A stretch of DNA of 64,000 bases from Amyelois transitella (taxonomy: Eukaryota; Arthropoda; Insecta; Lepidoptera; Pyralidae). The first letter of the stretch is position 1, and each line of letters opens with the position of its first letter. The stretch spans positions 8,110,001 through 8,174,000 of the forward strand of contig NC_083512.1 of assembly GCF_032362555.1 (NCBI RefSeq). Reading direction: 5' to 3'. The translations under genes were made by a program, and so were the position numbers. Below the pieces are notes generated by a model, which did no database searches, was not told the origin of the DNA, and saw only the letters and a program-made list of their open reading frames with translations. This document shows, one piece after another, positions 1-11,604 of the stretch.

Positions 1-1433
1 TTGTCTGTTTGTATGTTTGTTTGTACACTCTTATCTGCGGAACTACTGACGGACGGAAACGGGGATGCGAGCAACAACTAGTTTTTAATCAATTTTGTTT
101 AAATCTCCGTTTATAGATTTAAAGCTAGTTCACATGCTGCCAAATTATTAATAAATAATACCGAACTTACCCTATGCGTAAACCATAATTATTTATATGA
201 AAGATCTGTAGCGAATATATAGAAATAAAGTCTCGTATACACATGTACTCTTCTATCATAGCTGGTTCGCAAATGCAATTTTGCCTAGCTCGGGGTAAGC
301 TAAAGTCAATAACTAGTGAAACTTTATAGATTGTGAAATTTTTTCTGGCGACAGCCCTCGCTACCAACTGGCTGGTTTGGCAACCAAATTTTTCGTATAC
401 CATAGACAAAAAGAAAAAAAAACCATAATTATGTTTTTAATAGAATGTAAGATACGATGGAGAATGTTTTTTGTTGTATTTTTCACGACTTCGACACGAC
501 AAGTTAAATTTTAATAGTTTGATACAAATTTAACAGTTCAACAAGGTTACACATTAAACTTTGACTATTTCTAGTCAGGAAAGCTTTTAACTTAGTGTCT
601 AAACGATACCTATCTGAAAAGTTTAATTAAAGTCAGGTCCTCGCGTAGAATTTTGTTCTACGTAGGTTTTATTTATGCAAAGTTACTTTGACAGATGTTT
701 TATAATTAAAATACATTTAAGTATGTACTGTAAAACAATAAACTGTACCATATTTGTTGAAATGAACTACTTTTATTTATAAGATGGATAAAAACTGCAT
801 AAAAATATTTGACTAGGTTTAATTTTGGGTTTAAGAGTGAAAACTATAAGACTTGTTATAAACCGACTTTCAAAACTATGAGGTTCTCAATTTGATCGTA
901 TATTTATTTTGTTTTAACCTGCATGTGATGGTCATTATGAACCAATCAAACATCTTAGAGGTATATCAGTGAACTATATGGAGTGACCAAATTGTGGCAA
1001 TGCAGACAGATGGATAATGGATACCTACATAATGTTGTGCATAGCAAACCGTACGCGGGTCGTAAAACCACAAATGCGCTTACAGTTGCCGCTTAATGTC
1101 CTCCATTTGTAAATGTGTTAAGTTTAAAACTAGGTAGCATTTCTACCTACCACAACACGGACACCTTAGTAAAGACCATTTACTTTTCATGTAGATAATG
1201 AAGCTATTTTTTGTCTGATCAAAGCTACCACACCTGGGGTGTCTGTTATATTCTTATAAGCATAGAACATCACAGACAGAGGAAATACATTTGTTTAAGT
1301 AGCAACTTGTTTTTCTCCTGAATATTTCTTGCGGAAATACTTATTTATAAACGCAAGCTTTAAATCTAACCTTTTAAATAATTATTAGTTATTATACATA
1401 AGTATCTTCTATAATATTTATTACGTTTTACAG
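1..1433. other. Region upstream of the first visible exon
   Basis: I see no convincing exon here. The stretch is AT-rich. The first bases (Tg-rich, with GTTTGTATGTTTG-like text) resemble the ends of common lepidopteran repeats. Because the first exon of the plus-strand gene begins at 1434 in the middle of a codon, this region is best read as intron of that gene, whose start lies to the left of the window or in a short exon I cannot recognise. Confidence 0.4.
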
Positions 1434-4107
1434 AATTATCAGTTACGACAACAAGTCCAAAAGTGAGCAGTTTACTCAGGATACTGAATCTTTCAAACAG
1501 TTCAAAACAAGCCATAGATCCCATACGAAATACATTGAAGCCTGCCAAACCAAACGCAAACATGACCGTTGAACAACGGTATCAGAAAATAAGACATATA
1601 GAAAATTATACTTACGGTAAGATATTTAGTGACAACAAAATATGTAGTTACAAAATTAGTTCTACAAATGCAAATCAGTCTAGGATTCCGCTACAAGAGC
1701 ATGCCAGCGTTTCTAGACACGATTATTTTAGAGTTGTGAGAGCTTGCAACATCATATTACGTAATTTGATTATAGGTACCTTGGAAACCCTGAGGTAAAC
1801 AGAACTGAAATTTTATTTCCCATTAAGCTAACAGCATAGCACTTTTAATAATTTTATGATAATAGGCAAAATTCGATCCCTTTATATTTTAAACTACCTA
1901 CTTACGTCAAATGGGTGGATTTAACAAATTAAGAAAACATTATTTTTTAATTTCGCAGAATTATCTACAGGGCGTTAAATTTTTCATTGGCAATACTATA
2001 AATTGAGATGAATAGGCACATAACTATTAACAATTGAAATATTTTATTTAGACGATATATGTATATTCTCTTTTTTTCAGGTGGTCTTGATGTTGGCGAA
2101 AACCAATTTAATGTGAATCCTTCACAATATCCGAATTTTAAATATAACCAAAATCTGATGCCTGTAACTTCAGACCTGGGCCAAGGTAATCATCATCAAG
2201 AAAGAGGTCACTCCCGTGTCTATCATGGCCATCATTTGCATAAATTTGAACAAATAACAACTACGGAAACTACATATCGAGGATTTCGCAGATTCAGTTT
2301 TATGAGTGAAACCGTAGATGTAGATAACAATCCAGATTACAGAAAATACTACAGAAATTTTCAGTGTACTCGTAAAGAGGCTATAACACCATGTAATACT
2401 GAAAGGTACTATCCGAAAGTGCAGTGTACGAGAGGCCCACGCAATAACTGCGATCAGACACAACCATCTAATCAGTATCAAGGGGACTTACATCGAGAAC
2501 ATTGTCCTTGTAATATACAAAAGTCATCTTGTTCTACTCCTGTACCTATAATTCCTACCAAATGTATGTGTAACGTTAACTGTCGGTGTCCAAATATAAA
2601 TTATCCAACAACAAGGTGTCCGGATAATTTACGAATGCAACAAACGTTTATGGACGAAACAAGAAAATCTGCAACTAACTCTGATTACTACGATCACTTT
2701 GCAAATATTGGTATTCGGAATGGAGAAAAAAATATTGGAAACCGTAATAACTTTAAAAAATCATTGAATCTTAATAACCTTTGGGAATTTATGAACTTAG
2801 AATCTATCCAAAGTGAAGGCCGTCCAATGTATACCAAGAAGTATTATCATGGTGATAGTAAAAGGGTAAATGACTATAAAGATTCATACGACGATAATAC
2901 AGAACACAAATACAAAAAGCCCGACCAGTATCCAAGACACAGGCGTGACTTAACAGAAGAATTAACTTTAAAACCCTTTTGGCAAATGGATGAATCATCA
3001 CCAAAAAGTATCCCTGAATTGAAATCATTGAGATATACAACATTATCAAATAGAAGAAATAAAGTTAGTTACAGGAAACCGCTTACTATAACAGAGTCAA
3101 TAACTATAAGATTGAGTGGCAGCAATGAATTAAATAGAAAAATAGTTACAGAAAAATATTTATCGTTTGATGAATTAATGCATCTAAGAAAGTTTGGTGA
3201 AGCAGAAATGGATGTATATGGAGCGCGGAGGACAACAAAAAAAGCAGCAGCAACTACTAAACCTCCGGCAGGAACCACAAAGCCAACAGTAAAAACTACT
3301 GCCAAAGCGGGAGCGACTACGAAAGCTACAGTAAAAACAACTGCTAAAGTAGCAGCAACAACAAAAGCAACAACTAAACCTACTTCTAAACCCACGACAA
3401 AGACCAGCGAAATAACTGCAAATACGCCATTTGAACGAAAAAAACATTGCACCCGAAAGTTGACTTGTACTTGGACAGCACCTACTGTAACTGGAGCTGA
3501 TGGGTCAGTTATTGGAGGAATGGAGCTAGAAGTAGGTTCATTAACTCCATCAGGTTATGTTGACGGATGTACTCGTACTTCAACGTGCACTAGAGTTTTC
3601 ATGAATAGAAATAAATTTGCTACAATAGGCATAGGTGACGATGATCATGGCGAAGAAGGTTCCGGAGAAGAACTTTCACCACATGGAGATGAAGATTACT
3701 GTGAAAAACGTGCACTTGACATTCGCCGAAGAGAAACAAATTCAGATCACTTCAATGATCATACTACATTTGACGATGTATCACAAGTGTCGAGTCCATC
3801 GTTATTTAATGATATTTTTGCAATAAGTACTGAAAAAAATCATTATATTCATTCACACGAGCCCATTGACTGTACATGTAAAGATATATCGAGGGTAAAA
3901 AGAAACGAAATTTATAACAATGACCAAAACAAAATAAGAGAGACCTTATCTTACGGTGATTTGTATTACAGAGTATTACAAAAAATTATAAGTGGTTGGA
4001 GAAAATATCACCCTTCTGATAAACATAAATGTGCATGCAACTGTGGTCCCCTCCAAGCTACAGAAAGTTCTATTCTGATAATTATTTTCAATTATTTGGT
4101 TATTTAA
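1434..4107 (+). CDS. Unrecognised secreted or surface-type protein, 3' part: mucin-like tract, Cys-rich segment, hydrophobic tail
   Basis: Two exons are visible, 1434-1616 and 2081-4107. They are joined by a phase-1 intron (TTACG|GTAAGA ... TTTTTTTCAG|GTGG). The first is entered in mid-codon, so the N-terminus is missing. The last exon alone encodes about 675 residues, rich in Asn, Tyr, Arg and Cys. At about 3220-3415 it has a Thr/Lys/Ala tract (repeats such as TTKATVKTTAK) typical of heavily O-glycosylated linkers. A Cys-bearing segment follows (CTRKLTCTWTA, then DGCTRTSTCTR, then DEDYCEKR), then an acidic stretch. The protein ends in a CxCxC cluster and a short hydrophobic tail (SSILIIIFNYLVI), which may be a membrane or GPI-anchor signal. 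Poly(A) signals AATAAA lie just downstream, near 4128-4146. I do not recognise the family. The intron phase and tail layout resemble the CAP gene ending 60 bp away on the other strand (see findings). Confidence 0.7.
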
Positions 4108-4166
4108 TTAATTATAATTTTTTGTTTAAATAAAGTAAATAATAAAGTTTAGTGAAAAAGTACAAT

Positions 4167-7100
4167 TTATTTTAATATGCATTGAAATAATATAATTGCT
4201 ATCATACATATCGTTATGATATGGGTGGTACTTCTATAATTTTCAGCAAAGCTTTTACAATGGAAGCGTTCACTCAGTTTTAGTACTTTTAAGTCTACAG
4301 CAATTTTTTGCAGCAAGTCGTTATATTTAATAACAACTTTTCTCGGTTGACATGTACCCTGATCACAAACCGTAGTCCCATGACGTTTAACTAGATTTTT
4401 GAAAATTGTATTCATACGATCTCCTGTGTAAAAGTGTTGTTTTTTATTTATTAAGATATCCCTGCGTTTCCGTCTTACAACGTGGTCTGAAATAAAGATA
4501 ACATAAAGCATATAAAGCATATCATATATCTTAATTTCAGTGGTGTGGTTTTCATCAGGTTCTGCAAAAGTCGTGAAGGCGTTTAAGGAGCAATAATAAT
4601 TATAACTAAAGCATCAAAGTACTAATATCCGCCTTGAGCGACAGGTAACAAAAAAGCTGCTACTTACATTAGTTTTAACTGATGTTCTGCACTGTACTGT
4701 GTGTTACATGTGAAGAAAAATGTCGCAAAGAAATAATTACATACCGGTCACCGTTATAAATTACCATGGCTATTATTTTTTACAGTAGGTAGTTGCGCCA
4801 GGATATCACACGAATTTCTCACCGCTAGAATGTAGACTTTTAGTGGACCCCTAGTCCTCACCAGAATAAACTGGGACAAACGCCAATAGGTGATTTCAAA
4901 GTAAATTAGATATTAATACGGTCGTATCATCAACTCTACATTTCAGAGTACAGCGATAATTTACATTAGGGCTTAGATTGTTACCGTAGATGTGGGCATA
5001 CTTTCACTGGCAGATTCTGATTCTAGTATCTCTTCTAAGAAATCTCTTGTCGTTTTTACACGTTTAAAGTCCTCTATTTCCAAGACCACATCAGATATTG
5101 AAAAACTTGTCAAATCATCATATGATTCAGTGGCTTCAGTTATTTCGGTTTTAATATCTTCATTTTCATCATCGTCTTCAGGAAAAAAGTAATGGCCAGT
5201 AAAATCTTGATTCGTCTTGATTTCAGAAAGCTCTGCTTTTATCTTAATAGGATTAACTTCGACGATTGGTGTATTAAAATACGATTCTGTTTCTACAATT
5301 GTTGAAATTTTATCTGAAATATTTTTGATACGAATATATATTTGTATGTGTGCACTTAGTATGTGCACTTAGTATGTGTATTAGAAACTATTAATTCATA
5401 AAATGAGCATAATTTTGATGGCAAACATTGAACAAAGTTATGGATAAAAAACATCTTTTATTATTTGTATACAATTGTAGAACTGATTTTCCCTATTTTA
5501 ACGTTTATTATACTTATGAAGAGGTTTAAGATACCCTTATTATATGTATAGATAAAGATCTGCCTTCACTATTAATTAGACAAAAGTTTTTCATGCATAC
5601 GTTAATTTTCTTCTTACCTCCACTTCGAAATATAACTGCTTCTACTAAATCCACAAGTAATGTTGAATTAATATACTCATTTTCAGTGGGCTTAGTTGTT
5701 GTTGCAGGAACTTTTTTACTGTAAACTTTACTAACAAAAGCAGCAACATTTGGGTCTGTATTAGTGATATCCCCTACCTGGGAATATGTTTTTGTAGCGA
5801 GATCTTTGAACATTGGGTCACTGCTTAATTTATTTTTCAGAAGTTCAAGAAAATCATCAACACCCATATCTTTGCACTGTTTACCAAAAATCGATGAAGT
5901 AGTAACGGGCTCTTTAGTTGTTTTGTCAAAGCTGGTAAAATAGTTATAAGGCATAAAGTTTTCTTCATCATTGGAGTCATTGGCAATTTCCACAGACTCA
6001 AATACTGGTAAAGGTTCAGAACTATTATTCTCCGTAAAAGTGTTATTATATTCAATCATATTTTGAATTTCTTCTGAAATTGGAATTTCACTTGATTGGT
6101 GTTTTTCTGTAACATTATAAAAAAAACATTGAATTACCATGACGTATTTAAAAAGAAATTAATAAAATAAAGTTGTTTTACTTTATTTTATTAATTTCGA
6201 AACATCTTCATATTATGTAAATAAAAATATTGTTGAAATTGTGAAGGGAAAAAGATGGAAAAAGAAGGAGGAACAATAAAAGGATATTTTTAATTTTATA
6301 AATATAATAATTTATATTCAATTTATAAAACTTACATACATACATAAAATCAAGCCTCTTTCCCGGAGGGATAGGCAGAGACTACATCTTTCCAATAGCC
6401 ATGATTTCTGCATACTTCTTTCAACTTTTATGAAAGTTCTAAAGCAGTTTACTCGTAAAAGTGGTTTTAGTTGTATTTACTACATATGTGTACTTATCTT
6501 CAAATACTTACTGCACAACCCATTATATTCAACATCACAGCTACTCCCATCGGGACATGAAGTGCACGGTTCTCCATTCACATAAACGGGTTTGTGATAT
6601 CGATTTCCACCGGGAGAGAAATTGCATACAAGTCTATTAACTGTTCTGTAAGTCCTTTTGTCATCCTTCAATTCCTGAATAACAAGATAATAGGATTATC
6701 GAGATCTAGTTGTTGAGCAGTTTATAAATAAAGGTTATGAAATATTGGCTCATATTATAACAAGTGAAAATTGTGAATGAAAATTATACAGTTGTAGAAA
6801 ATGAATGATAATGATTCAGTACCCAAATAATTTTGATTTAAGTTTATCCCGGATCCCGAAGTGTAGTTAGGGTTGAGGGCTTATTTATAAAAATATACAA
6901 ATTAATCACATCTTCTTTTCTTATATCTATGTAAATTATAAAATGTGAAAGAAATCATGACAGTGTAACCTTTGTAAATCGAGTGCGCGGGAATAGATCG
7001 GAACTACAATATGAAATTCTCAAGTGAAGAAGGATTCTTCAAATTAACAACACGCGCGTAAAATGTTTACGTGGGCAAAGTCTATTTTGAGAACTCCAGA

Positions 7101-10100
7101 ATTCTCTAATTTGATTTCCTATATAAGGTTTTCGTGGTTTTCTAAGGGATAGAAGTAATAAATCTCCGCTTATCGAATCTTCGCCCTATCCGAGAACGGC
7201 ATGAGTTAAGTACCAAGTCGAAGTGACCTGGCTAGATCCAATTTGTGGGCATTATAGCTAATCTTAGGAAAACTTGTTAACTACATGAGCCATTTTTACG
7301 TAAGCGACCCTATAAATATACTTTCTTACTACATATACTTTACGGTCAAATATACATAAAATCACGCCTCTTTCCCAGCGGGGTAGCCAGAGACTATATC
7401 TTGCTACTTGCTACGATACCCGCATACTTTTTTCGCAACCCTCTTCATGCGAGGTCGCCGGTTTAGGATACTCTTGACCTGACCTTTCACCAAGACATTC
7501 CCGATTTGATAATGGTACGTTTCTCTGACCTACCCCTTCCAACGTACCTATTCACACTATACATACATATAAAAGAGAGAAAGAGTAGGAGTAGCCCTAT
7601 TCTAAAATGCTAGGGACCACATGGCACCCATTCACACTCTCCTTTTATATCTGCTTCAATCTCTCTACACGACCAAACCATCTAAGTACAGTCATAATTA
7701 TATTTTTCCAACAACATTCCTGTTGGACTAACTCCACTCAAATCTTCTATTTTATAGCTCGGTGATTAAAATTCCAACTTGTGTTGGAATCAAAGGTAAA
7801 AGTCAAAGGAATCAAAACGGTGTCAATAATGACCAGTTATTTCAACAGGATTATCAACTTACTTTGAATTTAACACCGCCGCAGCCCACATAACTCGATT
7901 CGGCCCAGACGAGCTGAGTAAAATAGTCATAATGGGATAACGCAGCTTCATAGGATCTGTAACGCAGCTTAGCCAGTTAGCTATATTGATGGAAGTTAAA
8001 CAAACAAAACACTCTGAAGGGTTTAGAGTAAATTCTATTTCATGTGTCTAAATATTTTATCTAAACTGATGCGGCAAGTGACAAGTACAAACACCTAAAA
8101 AATAGACGAATCTTCTTATTTTATGAATGTATGTATCTTCTTATAGGCGTGTCGTAGAAGGGTTGTAGATGAGCTACGAGAAGCTACAAAGGAATACGAA
8201 CAGCTACAAGTAGTTGGCGCAAATCTTCGTAGCACGCCTACGACGCTGAATGCGCTTTAGATTCATGGGTCAATCAATTTTTTTGTCACCCGATTGCCTC
8301 TTTTAATACGAAATGTCAAAATACCTATATGTTAGTATTTTTTAAATAATACTTTTATTAAATGCGCACGTAAAGTACATTTATATATCTCAGACGTTTC
8401 GAATCATGTTATAATCATCCTTGGTCACCGCGCAACTGAAAACCAGCGGGCTACTGCTCCGTGTATTATTTATAAATTATTTAAAACAACGCGAAAGCTA
8501 AAAAACAGTCATAGATGTATTTATTGATAATTTTAGTGAATGCATGTATATATAGCTTAAATAATAACGCACGAAAGTATGTAAAATGTACAGACTCGAC
8601 CGCCACAATCTCAACGAAGTAAATTTCTGTAGTCTTAATTCCATTGACTTACGGTATATATTGCGACATAATAGAAGAATTCATATGTAGAAGTTCCATA
8701 TACCAGACGTCGACTAGCACTAACGGTGATAAGCCGGGAGCCTCGCCGTATATCGTGGCTATATTTTGTCCTTCAGTATCTGTACGCAAAGACGAAAGAT
8801 ATTGAGAAAAAAACCCGATGCTCTTACGTCGTTAGAAAAATTCGTGAGGAAACCTGCACATTCAGATGACCATGATTAATTAAGGGTATAGTTCCCCTGC
8901 AAAGGTTACGGAGGTGGATATAATTTTTAACCTACATTGGATAAAAATTATGACTATATGCTTATATCTAAGTATAAGCAGGTCACCTATATCCAAACAA
9001 TCGTCTTTGACATCAGGCACGCCGGGTCCTGCACATTGGTCTGCCCATCTTTGTGCAGCTAATTCCAAAGTCTTGCTCCATTCCTGCAAGCACTTTATGT
9101 GTAAGCACCCTATGAAAATATCTCTGATCTAGCAGCGTGGTATATAGATACATAACATAGCCTTTAACACCCGCAATTGTCATGATCGGTTTAGTATTTC
9201 CGAAGATTAGACAAACAAAGTGCCGTGTGGTTCCCGGCACCAATACAAAAAAGAATAGGACCACTCCCTCTCTTTCCCATGGATGTCGTAAAAGACGACT
9301 AAGGGATAGGCTTGCAAACTTGGGATTCTTTTTAAGGCGATTGGCTAGCAACCTGTCACTAGTTGAATCTCAATTCTATCGTTAAGCCAAATAGCTGAAC
9401 GTGGCCATTCAGTCTTTTCAAGACAGTTGGCTACCCCGCAAGGGATAAAGACGTGACCGTATGTACCTATGTATGTAGACAAACAAACACAAATCAAAGT
9501 TATGAATCTAACTAACTCTTAATATAGTCTTTAATTCTTTCTTTCTCTCTCTCTCTCTGTCTCTTTCTTTTCGTTTTAGCTTAGTGATATAACGTGGAAA
9601 GTACATCAATATGAATAACTGAGGCTATTCAAGGAAAAAGGTAGAATATGAGTTGTAGCGGGTAGCGGGAGCGATGATTCGGCTCGACCGTCACCAAAGG
9701 AAAGAACTTCCGCCAGGCTAGGTGTTATGCCTGGGGAACCGCGGCTCCGACGATGTTGTGTCGGAGGTTGTATATATAGCTCCAATCCGTGAAATCTTTG
9801 AAATCGCGATTTAGTTTCTTCGCTGCTATTGGTTGAGCGCGTCAATTTCTTCGCGATGATTGACAGTAATTGTTTGATTTGATGTTGTGACGAGTGGCGT
9901 AGAGATGTCGCCACAATGAGATTTAATAAAATGATTTAAATGTGATTCATTTCTTTCTAATTAACGTAGTTTGGTTAGATAGAACTATAATTCTAATATT
10001 ATTATAATATTAAATAATAAACCAATTTCATCATGTTCGCAGCAGATGCAAAAGACCTAATTTCGCCCATAGCCACTTTATTTCTCCTGTTATTTATTTT

Positions 10101-10920
10101 ATTCAAAATAGCCCGTTTGTCCGGCTCCGTTTTTATTGTTTGCTCGTAGTCGATGCAGTGACGGGCCGGAATTCCTGGCTGCAAATAATAATGTATTGTG
10201 ATTTTATTGGATTGGTGATTTTCCATCACTACATAGTATAAAACAAAGTCGCTATTTTAGTCTGTTTGTCTGTATGCTTAAATCTTTAAAATTACGCAAC
10301 GGATTTTGATGCAGTTTTTTGTAACAGGTAGAGTGATTCAAGAGGAAGGTTTTTATGTATAATAACATTTATGATTTTGCACCCGTGCGAAGCCGGGGCG
10401 GGTCGCTAGTAGACTATAATATTAACCTAGACAAACGATTGTATTCAGATTTGGGGTAGATTTTGTCGCGAATACCAGACTCTTGAAATATCAAACTTTT
10501 GTTTGGGGCCTCACGTGCGAATTGAATGAAAAAAAATACCACTAAGTAACCATCTCTATATCAAATTTCATCTAAACTAAGACCGCCGAAAACCGAACAG
10601 TGGAGAACGAAAAGTGGTAAAGCGGACCACAGACCCCAAAGTCCTGCTTCGGTTAGTGCGACCGGAACACGCGAAGAACTTATAAAGCGATATGGGATAT
10701 GGGATTATTAAAACATCATTTTCAAAAAACCTATGTCAAAACAAAATAACATAGGTAGGTACCTAACCTACCTCGTACTTACCTGCATACTGCATGATAA
10801 ATTCTTTTGTTCTTTGCATGGACCGTCACTGCAGTATTTCGCAGATTTAATGCAGTGTAAATAAAAAGCTAAAAATGAAAGGGACAGTATTGGAAACTGA
10901 ATAAATATTTTAAAAATCAT
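4167..10920 (-). CDS. Secreted CAP-domain (SCP/venom allergen 5-like) protein with long C-terminal extension
   Basis: Exons on the minus strand: 10920-10783, 10178-10023, 9083-8987, 8779-8653, 7956-7863, 6674-6512, 6106-5618, 5313-5002 and 4486-4167 (about 631 residues, all phases matching). If exon 8 is not spliced at 5002 it runs to a stop at 4973 (about 534 residues). Exon 1 gives a signal peptide followed by YCSDGPCK. Exon 2 ends AANMMKL and joins EWSKTLELAAQRWADQC, the CAP core. EGQNIA, FTQLVWAE, GCGGVKFK and LVCNFSPGGN follow, and then the PCxxCPxxxxC hinge ending NGLC. CAP proteins are secreted and act in venom, reproduction or immunity. The usual HN of the first CAP helix reads IN (KINNRRNKVA), and the second CAP His reads Tyr (DYFTQ). 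The 360-residue acidic, Thr/Ser-rich tail and the hydrophobic C-terminus are not typical. AATAAA overlaps the stop at 4167. Confidence is high for exons 1-7 and lower for the 3' end choice. Confidence 0.85.
9220..9480 (+). repeat. SINE-like dispersed repeat, family A (GTGCCGTGTGGTTCCCGGCAC)
   Basis: This copy is nearly full length and lies inside a CAP-gene intron. The family begins with the near-palindrome GTGCCGTGTGGTTCCCGGCAC, carries an internal CCATGGATGTCGTAAAAG segment, then AGCTGAACGTGGCC, and ends in CCCCGCAAGGGATA...GACGTGACC with a TATG-rich tail. The same text recurs at 29924-30182, 36080-36281, 41401-41655, 60118-60364 and 63740-63998. Shorter fragments occur near 30275-30360, 40916-40960, 42400-42600, 47218-47290, 48296-48370, 49490-49640, 59215-59335 and 60868-60910. 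Open frames inside it, such as those encoding RRLRDRLANLGF, are not genes. Confidence 0.85.
9535..9565. repeat. (CT)n microsatellite
   Basis: An interrupted TCTCTCTCT tract lies in an intron of the CAP gene, between a family A SINE copy and a family C repeat copy. Confidence 0.8.
9640..9918 (-). repeat. Dispersed repeat, family C (TTCCGCCAGGCTAGG ... GATGTCGCCACA)
   Basis: A repeat of about 280 bp shared with 22600-22875, inverted near 61620-61890, and with a fragment at 16425-16530. Shared blocks are CTTCCGCCAGGCTAGGTGTT, GCGGCTCCGACGATGTTGT, the CGCGATTTAG...TTCGCTG block, CAATAGCAGCGAAGAA on the other strand, and the end TAGAGATGTCGCCACA. The open frame across it (IKQLLSIIAKKLTRSTNSS) recurs in another copy, so it is repeat-derived and not a gene. 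No terminal repeats or coding capacity are obvious, so it is a non-autonomous element of unknown class. Confidence 0.8.
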
Positions 10921-11604
10921 TTACAAATTAAAAGACATCACAAACATAAATGACAAAAGTAGTTATGTGTTCACATCAAGTTGGCCAAGCTGATTGTAAA
11001 ATCATTAAAAAATAATTTAATAAGTCGCATAATGGAGAACTACGAAATGTTTTTCTGGAAATCTCCCTTTTGAACCTGAAACTTTGAAACTCCCTTTGAA
11101 ACTATTTATTAACCTAATATCAGATATATCAAGAAACAATGTTTATAAAACACGATTATCAATTGATTGTATGCGATGAATGCACGATTGGCCACGTAAT
11201 AATGTAAAGTAGTGGAAGCCGTTGATAAGACGTTGCAGGATATTCGCCAAAATAACAGAGCATTTCAGTACTTTATTGCGGAGACTTCAGGCATTTATGG
11301 CGTGACAAACGTTCACGTGTAGGTTCAAGTTGCGTACTTTGTTGGAGTCATTTGGCAACACTGTTACTTCATGTCAATGTCAATATTATCAATTGCTGTC
11401 AATACAATATGACATTGAATTGTCAAAAAGTTATCATCAAATCAAACTTTGCTGCGAACTGCAGGCTGCGGTACACTGAGCGTGCGCTATTTAGTTTATG
11501 ACCGCCTCCTCGTTATTCACTTTGATAATAATAATTTTACAATATTATGCTTATGTATTAATTTGATATCTAGATAGGTTACCCATTGCAATATCTTCAT
11601 CAAT

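Noticed and set aside
3069-3452. Minus-strand Val/Ala- and Cys/Phe-rich open frames
   Set aside because: They are antisense shadows of the Thr/Lys/Ala tract of the plus-strand gene.
9013-9351. 112-codon minus-strand ORF
   Set aside because: Only the last part overlaps the real CAP exon, in another frame. The rest is the family A SINE, whose RLLRHPWERxGVVLF-like frame recurs in several copies.
9606-9914. 102-codon minus-strand ORF
   Set aside because: The same peptide text recurs in another copy of a dispersed repeat (family C), so it is not a host gene.
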